A stretch of 51,599 bases of DNA from Eubacterium sp. MSJ-13 (GTDB lineage Bacteria > Bacillota > Clostridia > Lachnospirales > Lachnospiraceae): NCBI RefSeq assembly GCF_018918235.1, contig NZ_JAHLQE010000029.1, positions 1-51,599 on the forward strand. Direction: 5' to 3'. Positions 8,439 through 16,204 of this stretch are shown here, in pieces. The position numbers and the translations under genes are program-made. Positions within the stretch are counted from its first letter, which is position 1, and each line of letters starts with the position of its first letter. The notes beneath the pieces were generated by a model that worked only from the letters and a program-made list of their open reading frames with translations, ran no database searches and was not told where the DNA came from.

Positions 8439-8469
8439 ATTATAAACTCTCCAACTGTTGTAGAGTCAA
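8439..8469 (-). promoter_or_regulatory. MerR-type promoter and operator of the MATE-MerR operon
   Basis: On the minus strand: -35 TTGACT (8469-8464), a 19-bp spacer, -10 TATAAT (8444-8439). Centred in the spacer is the dyad CTCTACAAC-A-GTTGGAGAG (8465-8447), 8 of 9 positions symmetric. An over-long 19-bp spacer with a central dyad is the signature of MerR-family promoters, where the activator untwists the DNA to realign the two boxes. Confidence 0.88.
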
Positions 8470-8511
8470 GTGTTTTCAATATAAATGATACAATATCTTA
8501 AATAACGATAT

Positions 8512-8531
8512 GGGGCGAATCATCTCGCCCC
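8512..8531. terminator. GC-rich hairpin, possible terminator
   Basis: GGGGCGA (8512-8518) pairs with TCGCCCC (8525-8531), loop ATCATC, followed rightwards by TTTAT. It lies between the MATE promoter and the end of the mobilisation-protein fragment. The T-run is weak on both sides. Confidence 0.45.
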
Positions 8532-8556
8532 TTTATCTCTGTCTTTATAATCCTTT

Positions 8557-9510
8557 TCAGAATACTGCCTGTCGGTTTCCTTCTGATACCGCTGTAAGTG
8601 TTTCTGTTTTTGAAGCTTTTTCGCCATAGGCTTCTTCCCATGCTCTTTCTTCCCTCAGGTATTCGTTATAGGCTGCTTTTGAAGCATACAGTGTATCGTA
8701 GAACTCCTTAACACTGGCGAATCCATGATTTTTTACAGTGTTGGCAAATCCGGTCTTTCGGATGGATATTTCTTCTTCCTTAGCGGCTATCTGCCTGTCC
8801 AGTTCGCCCTTCTTGGTAAGTCTTGCTATACCTCTTAAATCATCACGCTGTATCTCGAGTTTGGCTTTTTCACGCTCTGCATCGAAAATCTGTCCGTTCA
8901 TCCGGTCAAGCTCAGTCTTTATCTTTTTGTATTTCGGATAAAATGCGGCTATTGGTTGCATAACCGGTTTTGGCGGTATCTGTGGCTTTGGTATTTCCTT
9001 TATTTCCGGTATTTTCTCCGGTGTTTGAATAACGGCAGGTTCATAAAATTCTGTGATTTCTTCTTTGCTGTCAGAAGCAGTTTCATACACAGTATTTTCA
9101 GTATGCTCCTTTGTATCGGATTCTCCATAGATTTCTTTTGTAAAATCAATTTTTCTTCCGTATTCTTTTTCAAGAGATTCGTGGAAGAGCTTGTTTTTTA
9201 GTTCCCTTGCTGCTTTTAAAACCTCAGAAATTAAAAGTGCCAGACACATGGTTGCCGTAGTGATAAAACCGGAAAACAATTCCGGCTTCCTGCCCCATAC
9301 CTCAATGGAATGTTTAACCCTGTCAGTGATATATTCCTGCTTTATCTGTCGTATTTTATTCTCCGGTACTTCACTTACAATGGCTCTGTCAACTTCCTGA
9401 TTCCAACGCATACGCACTTCATTGTCTGCCTTTATCTGTTCTGCTTTCGGATTATTTTTTCCTATTTTCTTGGTTGCAAGATATAATCCCTCTTTCTCAA
9501 ATACCTTAAT
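8557..9510 (-). pseudogene. Mobilisation (relaxase-like) protein, C-terminal fragment
   Basis: About 318 C-terminal residues of a mobilisation protein of the kind carried by Firmicutes conjugative or mobilisable elements. The frame is open from the junction near 9510 (reading VFEKEGLYLATKKIGKNNP), passes a proline-rich linker (IPEIKEIPKPQIPPKP) and ends in a long charged coiled-coil with FASVKEFYDTLYASKAAYNEYLREERAWEE. The N-terminal relaxase domain is absent. The frame is joined directly to the 5'-truncated integrase on the other strand, as if one deletion removed the 5' ends of both genes and everything between. Relaxase assignment is by context and C-terminal style only, since no catalytic motif is present. 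Confidence 0.6.
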
Positions 9511-10769
9511 GGTACTACCGCTTCTATGTGGAGGATGCCAGCGGAAATCTGGTACAGAAAGAATTTACCGGAACGGAAAGCAAGAGTGAAACGGAGAAAA
9601 TGCTCCGGCAGGCAATGGAGGATTACGAAAGTAAGAAATTCATTGCAAGAGCCGACAACATTACCCTCGGAGAACTGCTTGATATATGGGCAGAGGAAGA
9701 ATTAAAGGTCGGAACACTCAGCAATGGGACTGTGGCAAATTATCTTCAGGCTGTGGGCAGGATTAAACAGCACCCTATTGGAAATAGGAAACTGAAAACT
9801 GTGACCTCGGAGCATTTACAGCAGTTTATGGATTTGCTTGCTTTTGGAGGTACGGCAGGAAATTTTGTTTCAAAAGGTTATTCAAAGGACTACATCCATT
9901 CCTACTCTGCTGTATTACAACAGGCATTCCGTTTTGCAGTATTTCCAAAACAGTTTATCACATTTAATCCCATGCAGTATGTGGTGTTACGGAGAAAGAC
10001 GGAAAATGTGGATATATTTGCAGGAGATGATGAACAGGAAACCGGTGCAAAGCCGCTGACCTTTGAAATGTATGAGAAACTGATAGGACAGCTCTCAAAA
10101 AGAAGCAGGGATGCAATCCTTCCGGTGCAGATAGCCTATTTTGCAGGCTTAAGACTCGGAGAGGTGGCAGGACTGACATGGCAGGACATAAATCTTGAGG
10201 AGCAGTATCTGACAGTAAGAAGAAGTGTCCGCTACAACGGAACAAGGCATAAAACAGAGATTGGACCGACAAAGCGTAAAAAAGTTCGTGTTGTTGATTT
10301 CGGAGATACACTCGCAGAAATCCTGAGGACAGCAAAAAAGGAGCAGCACAGACAACGCTTTCAGTATGGACAACTGTACCACAGAAACTATTACAGAGAG
10401 GTTCAGGAAAAGAATCGTGTGCATTATGAGTATTACAGTTTTGACGGCACACAGGAAGTACCGGAGGACTATACAGAAATCTTCTTTGTATGTTTAAGGT
10501 CAGACGGGTGTTTGGAGCTTCCAAGCACAATTGAAACAGCGTGCAGAAGTGCCAGTCGGAAAGTGCCTGAGCTTGAGGGCTTCCACTTCCATACACTAAG
10601 GCACACCTACACCACCAATCTGCTATCCAATGGGGCACAGCCAAAAGATGTGCAGGAGTTATTAGGTCATTCCGATGTCCGTACCACAATGAATGTTTAC
10701 GCTCATGCTACAAGAGAAGCAAAACGGACTTCCGCAAGGCTTCTTGACAAAGTTGTGGGCAACGACTAA
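9510..10769 (+). pseudogene. Tyrosine recombinase/integrase, missing its extreme N-terminus
   Basis: A phage/ICE-type integrase. Counting from the GTG at 9528: a SAM-like core-binding domain (about 45-145) and a catalytic domain with all key residues, R209 (AGLRLGE), K250, H355 and R358 (HTLRHT), H381 (LGHSD) and Y391 (VYAHA). The frame is open back to 9510 as WYYRFYVEDASGNL, homologous to an internal part of such proteins, so the usual N-terminal arm (some tens of residues) is lost. GTG at 9528 has no clear ribosome site. The gene abuts the mobilisation fragment head to head. The catalytic domain could still be active if translated. An 11-bp inverted repeat follows it. Confidence 0.8.
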
Positions 10770-10785
10770 AAATAAGTTTCCCTTA

Positions 10786-10826
10786 TTTCCCTTGTGATTA
10801 TCTCATAAGGGCAAACACAAGGGAAA
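10786..10826. repeat. Inverted repeat next to the integrase
   Basis: TTTCCCTTGTG (10786-10796) and CACAAGGGAAA (10816-10826) are perfect 11-bp arms with a 19-nt loop, 17 bp after the integrase stop. TTTCCCTTGT is also at 5663-5672. It may be a terminator or part of the element's attachment end. No further feature was seen in 10827-10909. Confidence 0.5.
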
Positions 10827-10922
10827 ATACATACAGTTTCACTGTTTCAAGCTATGAAAGCCTTGAAAAATCGGGAAAGTAGAAAATGTTAGTAGATAAA
10901 TCGAAATTTGGAGGTTTAATGT

Positions 10923-11492
10923 ATGACAGACAGAGAAAAACAAAGTCATGGACAATTATATAACCCAACTGCCAGTGACATTTGTACGATGAGAAAATAT
11001 GGAACAGATTTGGTGCGTCAGTTTAATTCTTGTGAAAACCAAGGTGAACAGCAAACAATCTTACAAATGTTATTTTCTGAAGTTGGAGAAAATGTAAGAG
11101 TAAATCGCCCATTTTATATTGATTTTGGATGTCATACACATATTGGAAGTGATACTGTAATAAATTTGAATTGTACTTTTTTGGATGCTGCGGATATTTT
11201 TATTGGTAGTCGGGTTTTAATCGGACCTGATGTGAAGATATATACCACATTTCACCCAACACATACCGCAAACCGTTTTACTTCATCAGATGAGGGAAAC
11301 TATTTTCAAACACAGGCAAGTCCTGTACGAATTGATGATGATACATGGATTGGTGGAAATGTCACAATTCTTCCGGGAGTTCATATAGGAAAAAATGTTG
11401 TAATCGGTGCCGGTAGCGTTGTCACAAAAGATATTCCAGATGACACCATTGCAGTAGGAAATCCATGTAAAGTAATCAAAGACAATAAATAA
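10923..11492 (+). CDS. Sugar O-acetyltransferase (maltose/galactoside acetyltransferase family)
   Basis: A 189-residue cytoplasmic enzyme that transfers acetyl from acetyl-CoA to a sugar hydroxyl. It has the N-terminal helical part of the Maa/LacA family (residues 1-55), then left-handed beta-helix hexapeptide repeats (IDFGCHTHIGSDTVINLNC; IRIDDDTWIGGNVTILPG; VHIGKNVVIGAGSVV) and the closing AVGNPCKVIK. The catalytic histidine is in TTFHPTHT. The ribosome site GGAGG at 10910-10914 favours this ATG over one 3-4 bp away. It is a single-gene unit after the integrase. The natural acceptor is unknown; such enzymes often detoxify non-metabolised sugars. Confidence 0.92.
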   Translation: MTDREKQSHGQLYNPTASDICTMRKYGTDLVRQFNSCENQGEQQTILQMLFSEVGENVRVNRPFYIDFGCHTHIGSDTVINLNCTFLDAADIFIGSRVLIGPDVKIYTTFHPTHTANRFTSSDEGNYFQTQASPVRIDDDTWIGGNVTILPGVHIGKNVVIGAGSVVTKDIPDDTIAVGNPCKVIKDNK

Positions 11493-11632
11493 TAACTGGT
11501 TTAAAGACAAACTCAAATTCCAGTTTATAAAACTAAAACTTTCCATCTCTAAAACTGAATAAATCAGAAATTAAGAATAAATAATCCATCTTTTAGGTTA
11601 TCTGTTTTTAATCGTCTTGATTTTCTTTACCA

Positions 11633-11777
11633 TTGAATTTTTTGCACGAATTTATGATATAATAACTCCAAAATCCAGATGCTTTGCATCTGTCGCACTT
11701 CGTGCTTAATGATTTTGTCGTTCATAAATTCCGTATAAGAGAACAAGCTCTCTTATCTTGCGAATTTATGATATAAT
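11633..11777 (+). promoter_or_regulatory. Duplicated extended -10 promoter flanking nested hairpins
   Basis: The 17-bp sequence CGAATTTATGATATAAT occurs at 11647-11663 and again at 11761-11777, 114 bp apart; each contains an extended -10 (TGATATAAT). Between them lie CAGATGC-TTT-GCATCTG (11676-11692), GCAC-TTC-GTGC, and a nested hairpin with outer arms CATAAATTC (11723-11731)/GAATTTATG (11762-11770) and inner arms ATAAGAGA (11735-11742)/TCTCTTAT (11749-11756). The second promoter copy is part of the outer arm. It probably drives the nitroreductase-ArsR operon. Confidence 0.6.
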
Positions 11778-11804
11778 CAGTTAAACAAAAGTGAGGATAC
11801 GATA

Positions 11805-12446
11805 ATGAATATATTAGAAATCATGAAAGAAAGACACAGCGTAAGACAATATAAAAATCAGGCTATCGAACCGTCTAAGAGAGATGAAATTAACTCATTT
11901 ATAAAATCTGTCAATGCAGAAAGTAAACTGTCTATACAGGCTTTTTATGATGAACCAAAATGTTTTAATTCGTTTATGGCTCATTATGGTAAGTTTAAAA
12001 ATGTAAAGAATTATATTGCGATTGTTGGAAATAAAAATGAGCAGGAAAAGGCTGGATATTATGGTGAGAAGATTGTGCTGAAATGTCAGGAACTTGGGCT
12101 TAATACCTGCTGGGTAGCAATGACACATGGTAAATCAAAAGCAGAAATAAAAAGAGGACAAAAACTACTGATTATCATTTCTTTGGGCTATGGAGAAACG
12201 CAGGGTGTTCCGCATAAAAGCAAGAGCATAGCAGAACTTGGAAAAGCAGACCAAAATACAGAATGGTTTGCCAAAGGCATGGAAGCGGTAAGTCTTGCAC
12301 CAACAGCAGTAAATCAGCAGAAGTTCTTTTTTGAACTGAAAAATGGAATTGTAACAGCAAAAAATCTTGGTGGTTTTTATTCTAAGATTGACATTGGAAT
12401 TGCAAAATATCACTTTGAAGCAGTAACAGGACATGAGGTAAAATGA
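11805..12446 (+). CDS. Nitroreductase family protein
   Basis: A 213-residue FMN-dependent oxidoreductase-like protein. The N-terminal MNILEIMKERHSVRQYKNQ is the classic nitroreductase start with the FMN-phosphate-binding RHSVR; GLNTCWVAM and LAPTAVNQQKFFFEL are the conserved later blocks. It resembles the short subfamily in which two half-domains form a pseudo-dimer (TM1586-like). The substrate is unknown. The ribosome site GAGG precedes the ATG. Its stop overlaps the ATG of the ArsR gene (ATGATG), so the two are translated together and the regulator probably controls it. Confidence 0.88.
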   Translation: MNILEIMKERHSVRQYKNQAIEPSKRDEINSFIKSVNAESKLSIQAFYDEPKCFNSFMAHYGKFKNVKNYIAIVGNKNEQEKAGYYGEKIVLKCQELGLNTCWVAMTHGKSKAEIKRGQKLLIIISLGYGETQGVPHKSKSIAELGKADQNTEWFAKGMEAVSLAPTAVNQQKFFFELKNGIVTAKNLGGFYSKIDIGIAKYHFEAVTGHEVK

Positions 12447-12823
12447 TGCATACAAAGAAAGATATAGATAAACTTACTGCAGATTTTAGTCAATGTCAAA
12501 AAATCCTGCTTGCTCTTGGAGATGAAAACAGACAGCACATGATTTTGGAAATGATGAAAATTGGAAACTGCAATGGAGTGCGTGTAAATGAGATTGCAGA
12601 GAAAACACATTTATCCAGACCAGCAGTATCCCATCACTTACAAATCCTAAAGAACGCAGGAATATTAAAAATGAGACGGGAATCAACAAAAAATTACTAT
12701 TATTTTGATCCGGATATGAAAAGTTTTGAATTGTTGATTTCCGTTTTACAAACAGCAGTCAGTATTACCTCGGAATTACCGGATAGGAGCAACAGTGATG
12801 AAGATATTCATGACGGACAATAA
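12443..12823 (+). CDS. ArsR-family regulator
   Basis: A 126-residue winged-helix regulator. Recognition helix: THLSRPAVSHHLQILKNAGIL; wing: MRRESTKNYYYFDPD. No obvious metal-binding cysteine cluster is present, so it may sense something other than a metal. It starts within the stop codon of the nitroreductase (two successive ATGs, 12443 and 12446). The last dozen residues (NSDEDIHDGQ) are suspect: on the opposite strand the same bases run into an HxlR fragment, and the usual family ending is VPDRS-like, seen here as ELPDRS. The 3' end may therefore be a junction, though the functional domains are complete. Confidence 0.85.
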   Translation: MMHTKKDIDKLTADFSQCQKILLALGDENRQHMILEMMKIGNCNGVRVNEIAEKTHLSRPAVSHHLQILKNAGILKMRRESTKNYYYFDPDMKSFELLISVLQTAVSITSELPDRSNSDEDIHDGQ

Positions 12824-12925
12824 GTTCATCTGACTCCAGTTCTTTCAGCTTAGTTGATAGCATTTTATGTGTAATACCATCTAAAGCCCGTTTAATTTCG
12901 CCATAGTGCATAATTTCATATTTCC
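12801..12925 (-). pseudogene. HxlR-family regulator fragment
   Basis: About 40 residues, HYGEIKRALDGITHKMLSTK followed by LKELESDELIVRHEY, are an unmistakable piece of the HxlR winged helix (recognition helix and wing start). Both the N-terminal and C-terminal parts are missing. The left end runs into the 3' end of the ArsR gene (opposite strand) and the right end into the truncated copper ATPase (same strand, other frame). It is a remnant held between two junctions. Confidence 0.8.
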
Positions 12926-13341
12926 ATAACCAGAATAATAGCTGCATTTTCCATTCCAAGCAAACCTGCCGGAAGCGGCCATCCAAGCATATGTCCCATT
13001 GAAATGTAAAAAAGCGGAATGGTAAACACCAGAGAGTAAACAAGACGCTTTTTCATAGCCTTATACTGTTCCTGCTCTACGCTTTTACTTTCTCCGGAAG
13101 CCTCCTTGCTCTGTCCACTTGCGTCATTTGTATGCGATGCTGCTCCATATCCGGCTTTTTCCACCGCTTCTATAATAGCTTGCGCATTTACAACTGACTC
13201 ATCATAGGATGCCACCATACTGTTTTTTAACAGATTAACAGATACATCCTGCAATCCCGATACTTTTTTGACAGTCTTTTCTATTCGATTGGCACACGCC
13301 GAACAAGTCATTCCCGTAATGTCAAATGTCTCTTTTTTCAT
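12916..13341 (-). pseudogene. Copper-type P1B ATPase (CopA-like), N-terminal fragment
   Basis: The first 141 residues of a copper-exporting ATPase: an HMA domain with C13 and C16 (GMTCSACANRIEKT), a linker (ASGQSKEASGESKSV), then the first membrane helix (RLVYSLVFTIPLFYISMGHML) and part of the second (AAIILVMEI), where the frame stops. Everything catalytic (CPC, DKTG, ATP-binding) is gone. Upstream are an intact -35/-10 pair and a CsoR-like operator, so the promoter outlived the gene. It is most likely a non-functional remnant; a short HMA-plus-membrane protein could still be made. Confidence 0.88.
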
Positions 13342-13371
13342 AAGTCATCCTCACTTTCCTACGGTTTTCAT

Positions 13372-13388
13372 ATACCCCTATGAGGTAT
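13372..13388. promoter_or_regulatory. Candidate CsoR-type copper operator
   Basis: ATACCCCTATGAGGTAT is an interrupted dyad (ATACC...GGTAT) of the G/C-tract form bound by CsoR copper repressors, placed just downstream of the -10 of the copper ATPase fragment. No csoR gene is in the window. Confidence 0.55.
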
Positions 13389-13399
13389 TTACAAATCGT

Positions 13400-13428
13400 A
13401 AGTTATCACATTGATATTGGTATGTCAA
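13400..13428 (-). promoter_or_regulatory. Promoter of the copper ATPase fragment
   Basis: On the minus strand TTGACA (13428-13423), 17-bp spacer, TAACTT (13405-13400). The direct repeat described at 13455-13481 lies upstream. Confidence 0.65.
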
Positions 13429-13454
13429 GGTATATGAATTAGTTATTTCCATTT

Positions 13455-13481
13455 GGGATAATTTTATTTCTAAAAGGGATA
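13455..13481 (-). promoter_or_regulatory. Direct repeat TATCCC with 21-bp period, upstream of copper ATPase fragment
   Basis: On the minus strand TATCCC occurs at 13481-13476 and 13460-13455, 21 bp apart, with flanks GAAAT and AAATGGAA like the copy at 2080-2114. It lies about 27 bp upstream of the -35 box. Confidence 0.45.
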
Positions 13482-13512
13482 CACCTCCAAGATATGTATA
13501 TGCGTACGATTG

Positions 13513-13530
13513 ACATAAATCTTATGTGTG
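13513..13530 (+). repeat. Structured repeat family B, short copy
   Basis: GACATAAATCTTATGTGTG contains the hairpin ACATAA-ATC-TTATGT (13513-13527). The related copy at 20826-20840 is ACACAA-ATC-TTGTGT, a compensated base-pair change (T-A to C-G). Confidence 0.4.
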
Positions 13531-13562
13531 CAAAAATGAGACATAATTATGATACAAATAAT

Positions 13563-13604
13563 AAAAAACTGACCTCCAAAAATTTTTCAAAAGTCAATTT
13601 TTTT
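13563..13604 (-). terminator. Terminator of the MFS gene
   Basis: AAAAAACTGAC (13563-13573) pairs with GTCAATTTTTT (13593-13603) with one mismatch. On the minus strand a T-run follows. It is the likely end of the 13745-15127 transcript. Confidence 0.6.
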
Positions 13605-13671
13605 ATATTTTATATCATACTAAACTTATTTTCTGCAATATAAGATTGCTTACCATTCCAATTTCCACCGC

Positions 13672-13730
13672 AGCTATTCGCAATCCGTTATACTGCTTGT
13701 TCATAACACTACTAGCTGATGGTGTTAAAT
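13672..13730 (+). repeat. Dispersed hairpin repeat family A (copy 4, degenerate)
   Basis: AGCTATTCGCAATCCGTTAT, then TGCTTGTTCATAACACTACT and GATGGTGTTAAAT. The first stem is damaged but the loop (ATTCGCA) and the tail, including the TAACACT...GGTGTTA dyad, are clear. It lies just after the MFS stop. Confidence 0.6.
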
Positions 13731-13744
13731 TATTCAAAATTTTA

Positions 13745-15127
13745 CTATGCCGCTTTACGCTTTTTCATTCCAAAAATTATAATAAATAACATCACAACCG
13801 TTGCCGCCGTCATACACCCAAAAGTGATATGAAGCCCATAAATTCCATGATTTTGATGTCCGACAGCCATTTTGTCTGTTGAAAATACATTCAAAATTCC
13901 AACAAAAACTGCCGTTCCTATCGCTCCGGCTATTGTTCTGAGCGAAGTTAAGAGAGCCGTTCCATGTGCCGTATTTTCCGTTTCCATACTGCTTATTCCA
14001 AATGTGACAAACGGCATCATCAGACAGCCAATTGCAACTGAACGGACAACATTGAGAAGTGATGGTATTATGACACTCGTTTCTGCGGTAATAAAACTCA
14101 TTCCAAATGTGCTAAGCATCATCATAAATGTACCTGCCACAGCAAGTCGTTTCATTCCGAACTTATCATAAATCTTTCCGGCAAACGGGCTTATAACAGC
14201 CATCGCAAGCGAACCCGGCAGTGTCACAAGACCTGATATTGTTGCACTTTTTCCTATTATCGTCTGTACATACAAAGGCATTATCACAGATGAACCCATC
14301 ATCACAAAATAAAGCATCATACTTCCTATAACACTTAGACGATAATCGTGTATTTTTAAGATACGCAGATTTAAGAACGGTTCATTTAGGCTAAACTGCC
14401 TTTGAGTAAACAATACCCCTGCCACTACTCCGATGAGCAGCGGACAAAATGTCATAACGGAAGTAATTCCAAGTGAACTCAGATTTCCAATTCCCAAAGT
14501 AATGCCGCCAAATGTAAAAGCACTTAAAATAAATGAATACACATCAAACTTTTTAACATGAGTTTCAAGTACATTGTCAAATATGCAGATTGCCATTATA
14601 AATGATGCAGCTAAAAACAAAAATGCTATTATAAAAATCATGCGCCAGCCAAGCGTATCAACAAGCATCCCCGCTATAGTCGGTGCGATAACAGGAGCTG
14701 CACCGACTGACAGTCCGTACCATCCCATTACCGTTCCTCTTTTTTCAGGTGGATATATCGTCAGAATTACCACCTGCGCCATTGATGTTGTAATTCCGTT
14801 GCTGCACGCCTGCAAAATCCTGCCTATCATCATAGTTTGAAAATTGGTCGCAAAAATACATACTGCCAGACCTCCAAGAAAAATACCTATTGCACTGATA
14901 TACAATTTTTTTGTCGGGCATCTTGTTATCAAAAATGCCGTAAGCGGCATCATAATTCCCATTGCCAGTGAATATCCACTTGTAAGCCACTGTCCGTCCG
15001 ACACTGATATATGCAGGTCATTTATGATAGGCGGCAGAGCAGTCGTAAGTGCCGTCTGCAAAAATGATGACGCAATACAGGTGATGATGAGATTAAACAT
15101 TATTATTGTTCGTTTTCTGGTATCCAT
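13745..15127 (-). CDS. MFS multidrug exporter, DHA2 (EmrB/QacA) type
   Basis: A 460-residue inner-membrane proton antiporter with 13-14 hydrophobic segments, the drug:H+ antiporter-2 layout. The N-terminal block FLQTALTTALPPIINDLHIS and QWLTSGYSLAMGIMMPL are family hallmarks, and GWYGLSVGAAPVIAPTIAG is the antiporter motif C. Substrate unknown. The ribosome site GGAG lies 7 nt before the ATG. It is downstream of three small membrane or repeat genes and a two-component system on the same strand, with only 43 bp to the preceding gene, so it could share their transcript. Its C-terminus is followed by a repeat copy and a terminator. Confidence 0.92.
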   Translation of the reverse strand: MDTRKRTIIMFNLIITCIASSFLQTALTTALPPIINDLHISVSDGQWLTSGYSLAMGIMMPLTAFLITRCPTKKLYISAIGIFLGGLAVCIFATNFQTMMIGRILQACSNGITTSMAQVVILTIYPPEKRGTVMGWYGLSVGAAPVIAPTIAGMLVDTLGWRMIFIIAFLFLAASFIMAICIFDNVLETHVKKFDVYSFILSAFTFGGITLGIGNLSSLGITSVMTFCPLLIGVVAGVLFTQRQFSLNEPFLNLRILKIHDYRLSVIGSMMLYFVMMGSSVIMPLYVQTIIGKSATISGLVTLPGSLAMAVISPFAGKIYDKFGMKRLAVAGTFMMMLSTFGMSFITAETSVIIPSLLNVVRSVAIGCLMMPFVTFGISSMETENTAHGTALLTSLRTIAGAIGTAVFVGILNVFSTDKMAVGHQNHGIYGLHITFGCMTAATVVMLFIIIFGMKKRKAA

Positions 15128-15170
15128 TTTAAAACTCCATTTCTGTCCCTTTCATAACAAAATCTTTAAC

Positions 15171-15539
15171 TTATTGCAAACCTTTAGTCATCGGAATAAG
15201 CATCAACAATGCCACAATTCCAACAACACCTATTACAACACCAAGAACCATCTTTCCAAATACCATACTAAGACACATTCCAACACCGAAAAGCAATGCT
15301 CCGAAAATACCAAACACAACTGTTCCAACAGTCTTACCATTTAATTTTATCGGCTCTTTTCCTTCCATTTTTCTCCACACAATTAAAGTAAGCAAAAAAA
15401 TCACAATTCCTATCGCTCCCGCAACGATTCCCTGTCTGAACATCCCCCATTCAGGAATCAAAGCCATACACATTCCAAGTGCAAAAAACACCATTCCTAT
15501 CGTTCCCATTATCATCGCCACAAAATTACTTTTCTTCAT
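15171..15539 (-). CDS. Four-helix membrane protein made of two similar halves
   Basis: A 122-residue protein not assigned to a named family. It has four hydrophobic segments forming two related pairs: GTIGMVFFALGMCMALIPEW in the first half matches FGIFGALLFGVGMCLSMVFG in the second, so it arose by internal duplication. A charged loop (WRKMEGKEPIKLNGKT) separates the halves. The ribosome site GAGGT is well placed. The gene is part of a run of small minus-strand genes below a histidine kinase/response regulator pair. A role in envelope stress or defence against membrane-active compounds is a guess from that context only. Confidence 0.75.
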   Translation of the reverse strand: MKKSNFVAMIMGTIGMVFFALGMCMALIPEWGMFRQGIVAGAIGIVIFLLTLIVWRKMEGKEPIKLNGKTVGTVVFGIFGALLFGVGMCLSMVFGKMVLGVVIGVVGIVALLMLIPMTKGLQ

Positions 15540-15659
15540 ATATTTATACCTCGTTTCTTTTAATCGTTATTTTTATATAATCTTTTATTTTGATTTAAAA
15601 ATAAAAACTCTCAGCTTTTTTATGTAATAAATAAATTTCTTTTATTTTAAACACGACAA

Positions 15660-15944
15660 TTACTTTTTTTCTTCAAGAAATCTGTCCACAAAAGCGTCTT
15701 CAACCTTTTTATATGTACCAACTACTCCATTCTCAACTTTTTTGTATGTTCCAACTACTCCATCCTCGATTTTTTTGTATGCTCCTGTTACTTTCTCTGC
15801 CGTTTTACCTGTTTTCAGAGTATAGCCTGTCTTGCTGCTTTCATCTTTCTCCAAAAAAGCATCAGTGAATTTTTCTTCTATTTTCTTATAACCTCCTATT
15901 ACCTTGTTTCCTATTTTCCCCGGTTTTAACTGATATTCCTTCAT
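15660..15944 (-). CDS. Small repeat protein with YKKIE/YKKVE repeats
   Basis: A 94-residue soluble, highly charged protein. The motif (G)xYKK(I/V)Exx(V/F) occurs five times (GGYKKIEEKF, GAYKKIEDGV, GTYKKVENGV, GTYKKVEDAF plus a partial), partly at an 11-residue spacing (GVVGTYKKVEN), as expected for an amphipathic helix that could lie on a membrane. Two AFLEK/RFLEE segments end the halves. No named function is known to me. The ribosome site GGAGG is strong. Its upstream region carries the 25-bp motif at 16030-16054, shared with the gene at 18886, so it is a candidate target of the adjacent two-component system. Confidence 0.75.
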   Translation of the reverse strand: MKEYQLKPGKIGNKVIGGYKKIEEKFTDAFLEKDESSKTGYTLKTGKTAEKVTGAYKKIEDGVVGTYKKVENGVVGTYKKVEDAFVDRFLEEKK

Positions 15945-16029
15945 AATCTTTTACCTCCGTTTTTACTGTAAAATTTCTTACTGATTTATTTTATGAACCC
16001 ATTTTAATATACTATTGTTTAACTAATGA

Positions 16030-16054
16030 TTGAGTTTTGTTTCAGAATTGTTAA
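16030..16054 (-). promoter_or_regulatory. Shared 25-bp motif, candidate response-regulator site (copy 1)
   Basis: On the minus strand it starts TTAACAATTCT-GAAACAAAACT, two 11-bp direct repeats matching at 7 of 11 positions (consensus nnAACAAnnCT), the layout bound by OmpR/PhoB-type regulators. All 25 bases are identical to 19574-19598. It is 86 bp upstream of the YKKIE gene. Further 11-bp-phased similarity (TAAACAATAGT) follows. Nothing else was seen in 15945-16204. Confidence 0.6.
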
Positions 16055-16204
16055 AAATGAATATTTACTGACTATTTTTTATATAAAGCAAAGTTTTCCG
16101 TATAATAAAAAGCGCAGTAAACTGTTTATAATCTGCCAAATAATTTATACAAAAAATTAACTTGTATTATCTGGTTTAAAATAAACGGCTAACTACACTT
16201 ATTC

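Noticed and set aside
9964-10689. 241-codon minus-strand open frame
   Set aside because: It lies wholly opposite the integrase catalytic domain, is rich in Cys/Leu/Ser shadow codons and has no ribosome site.
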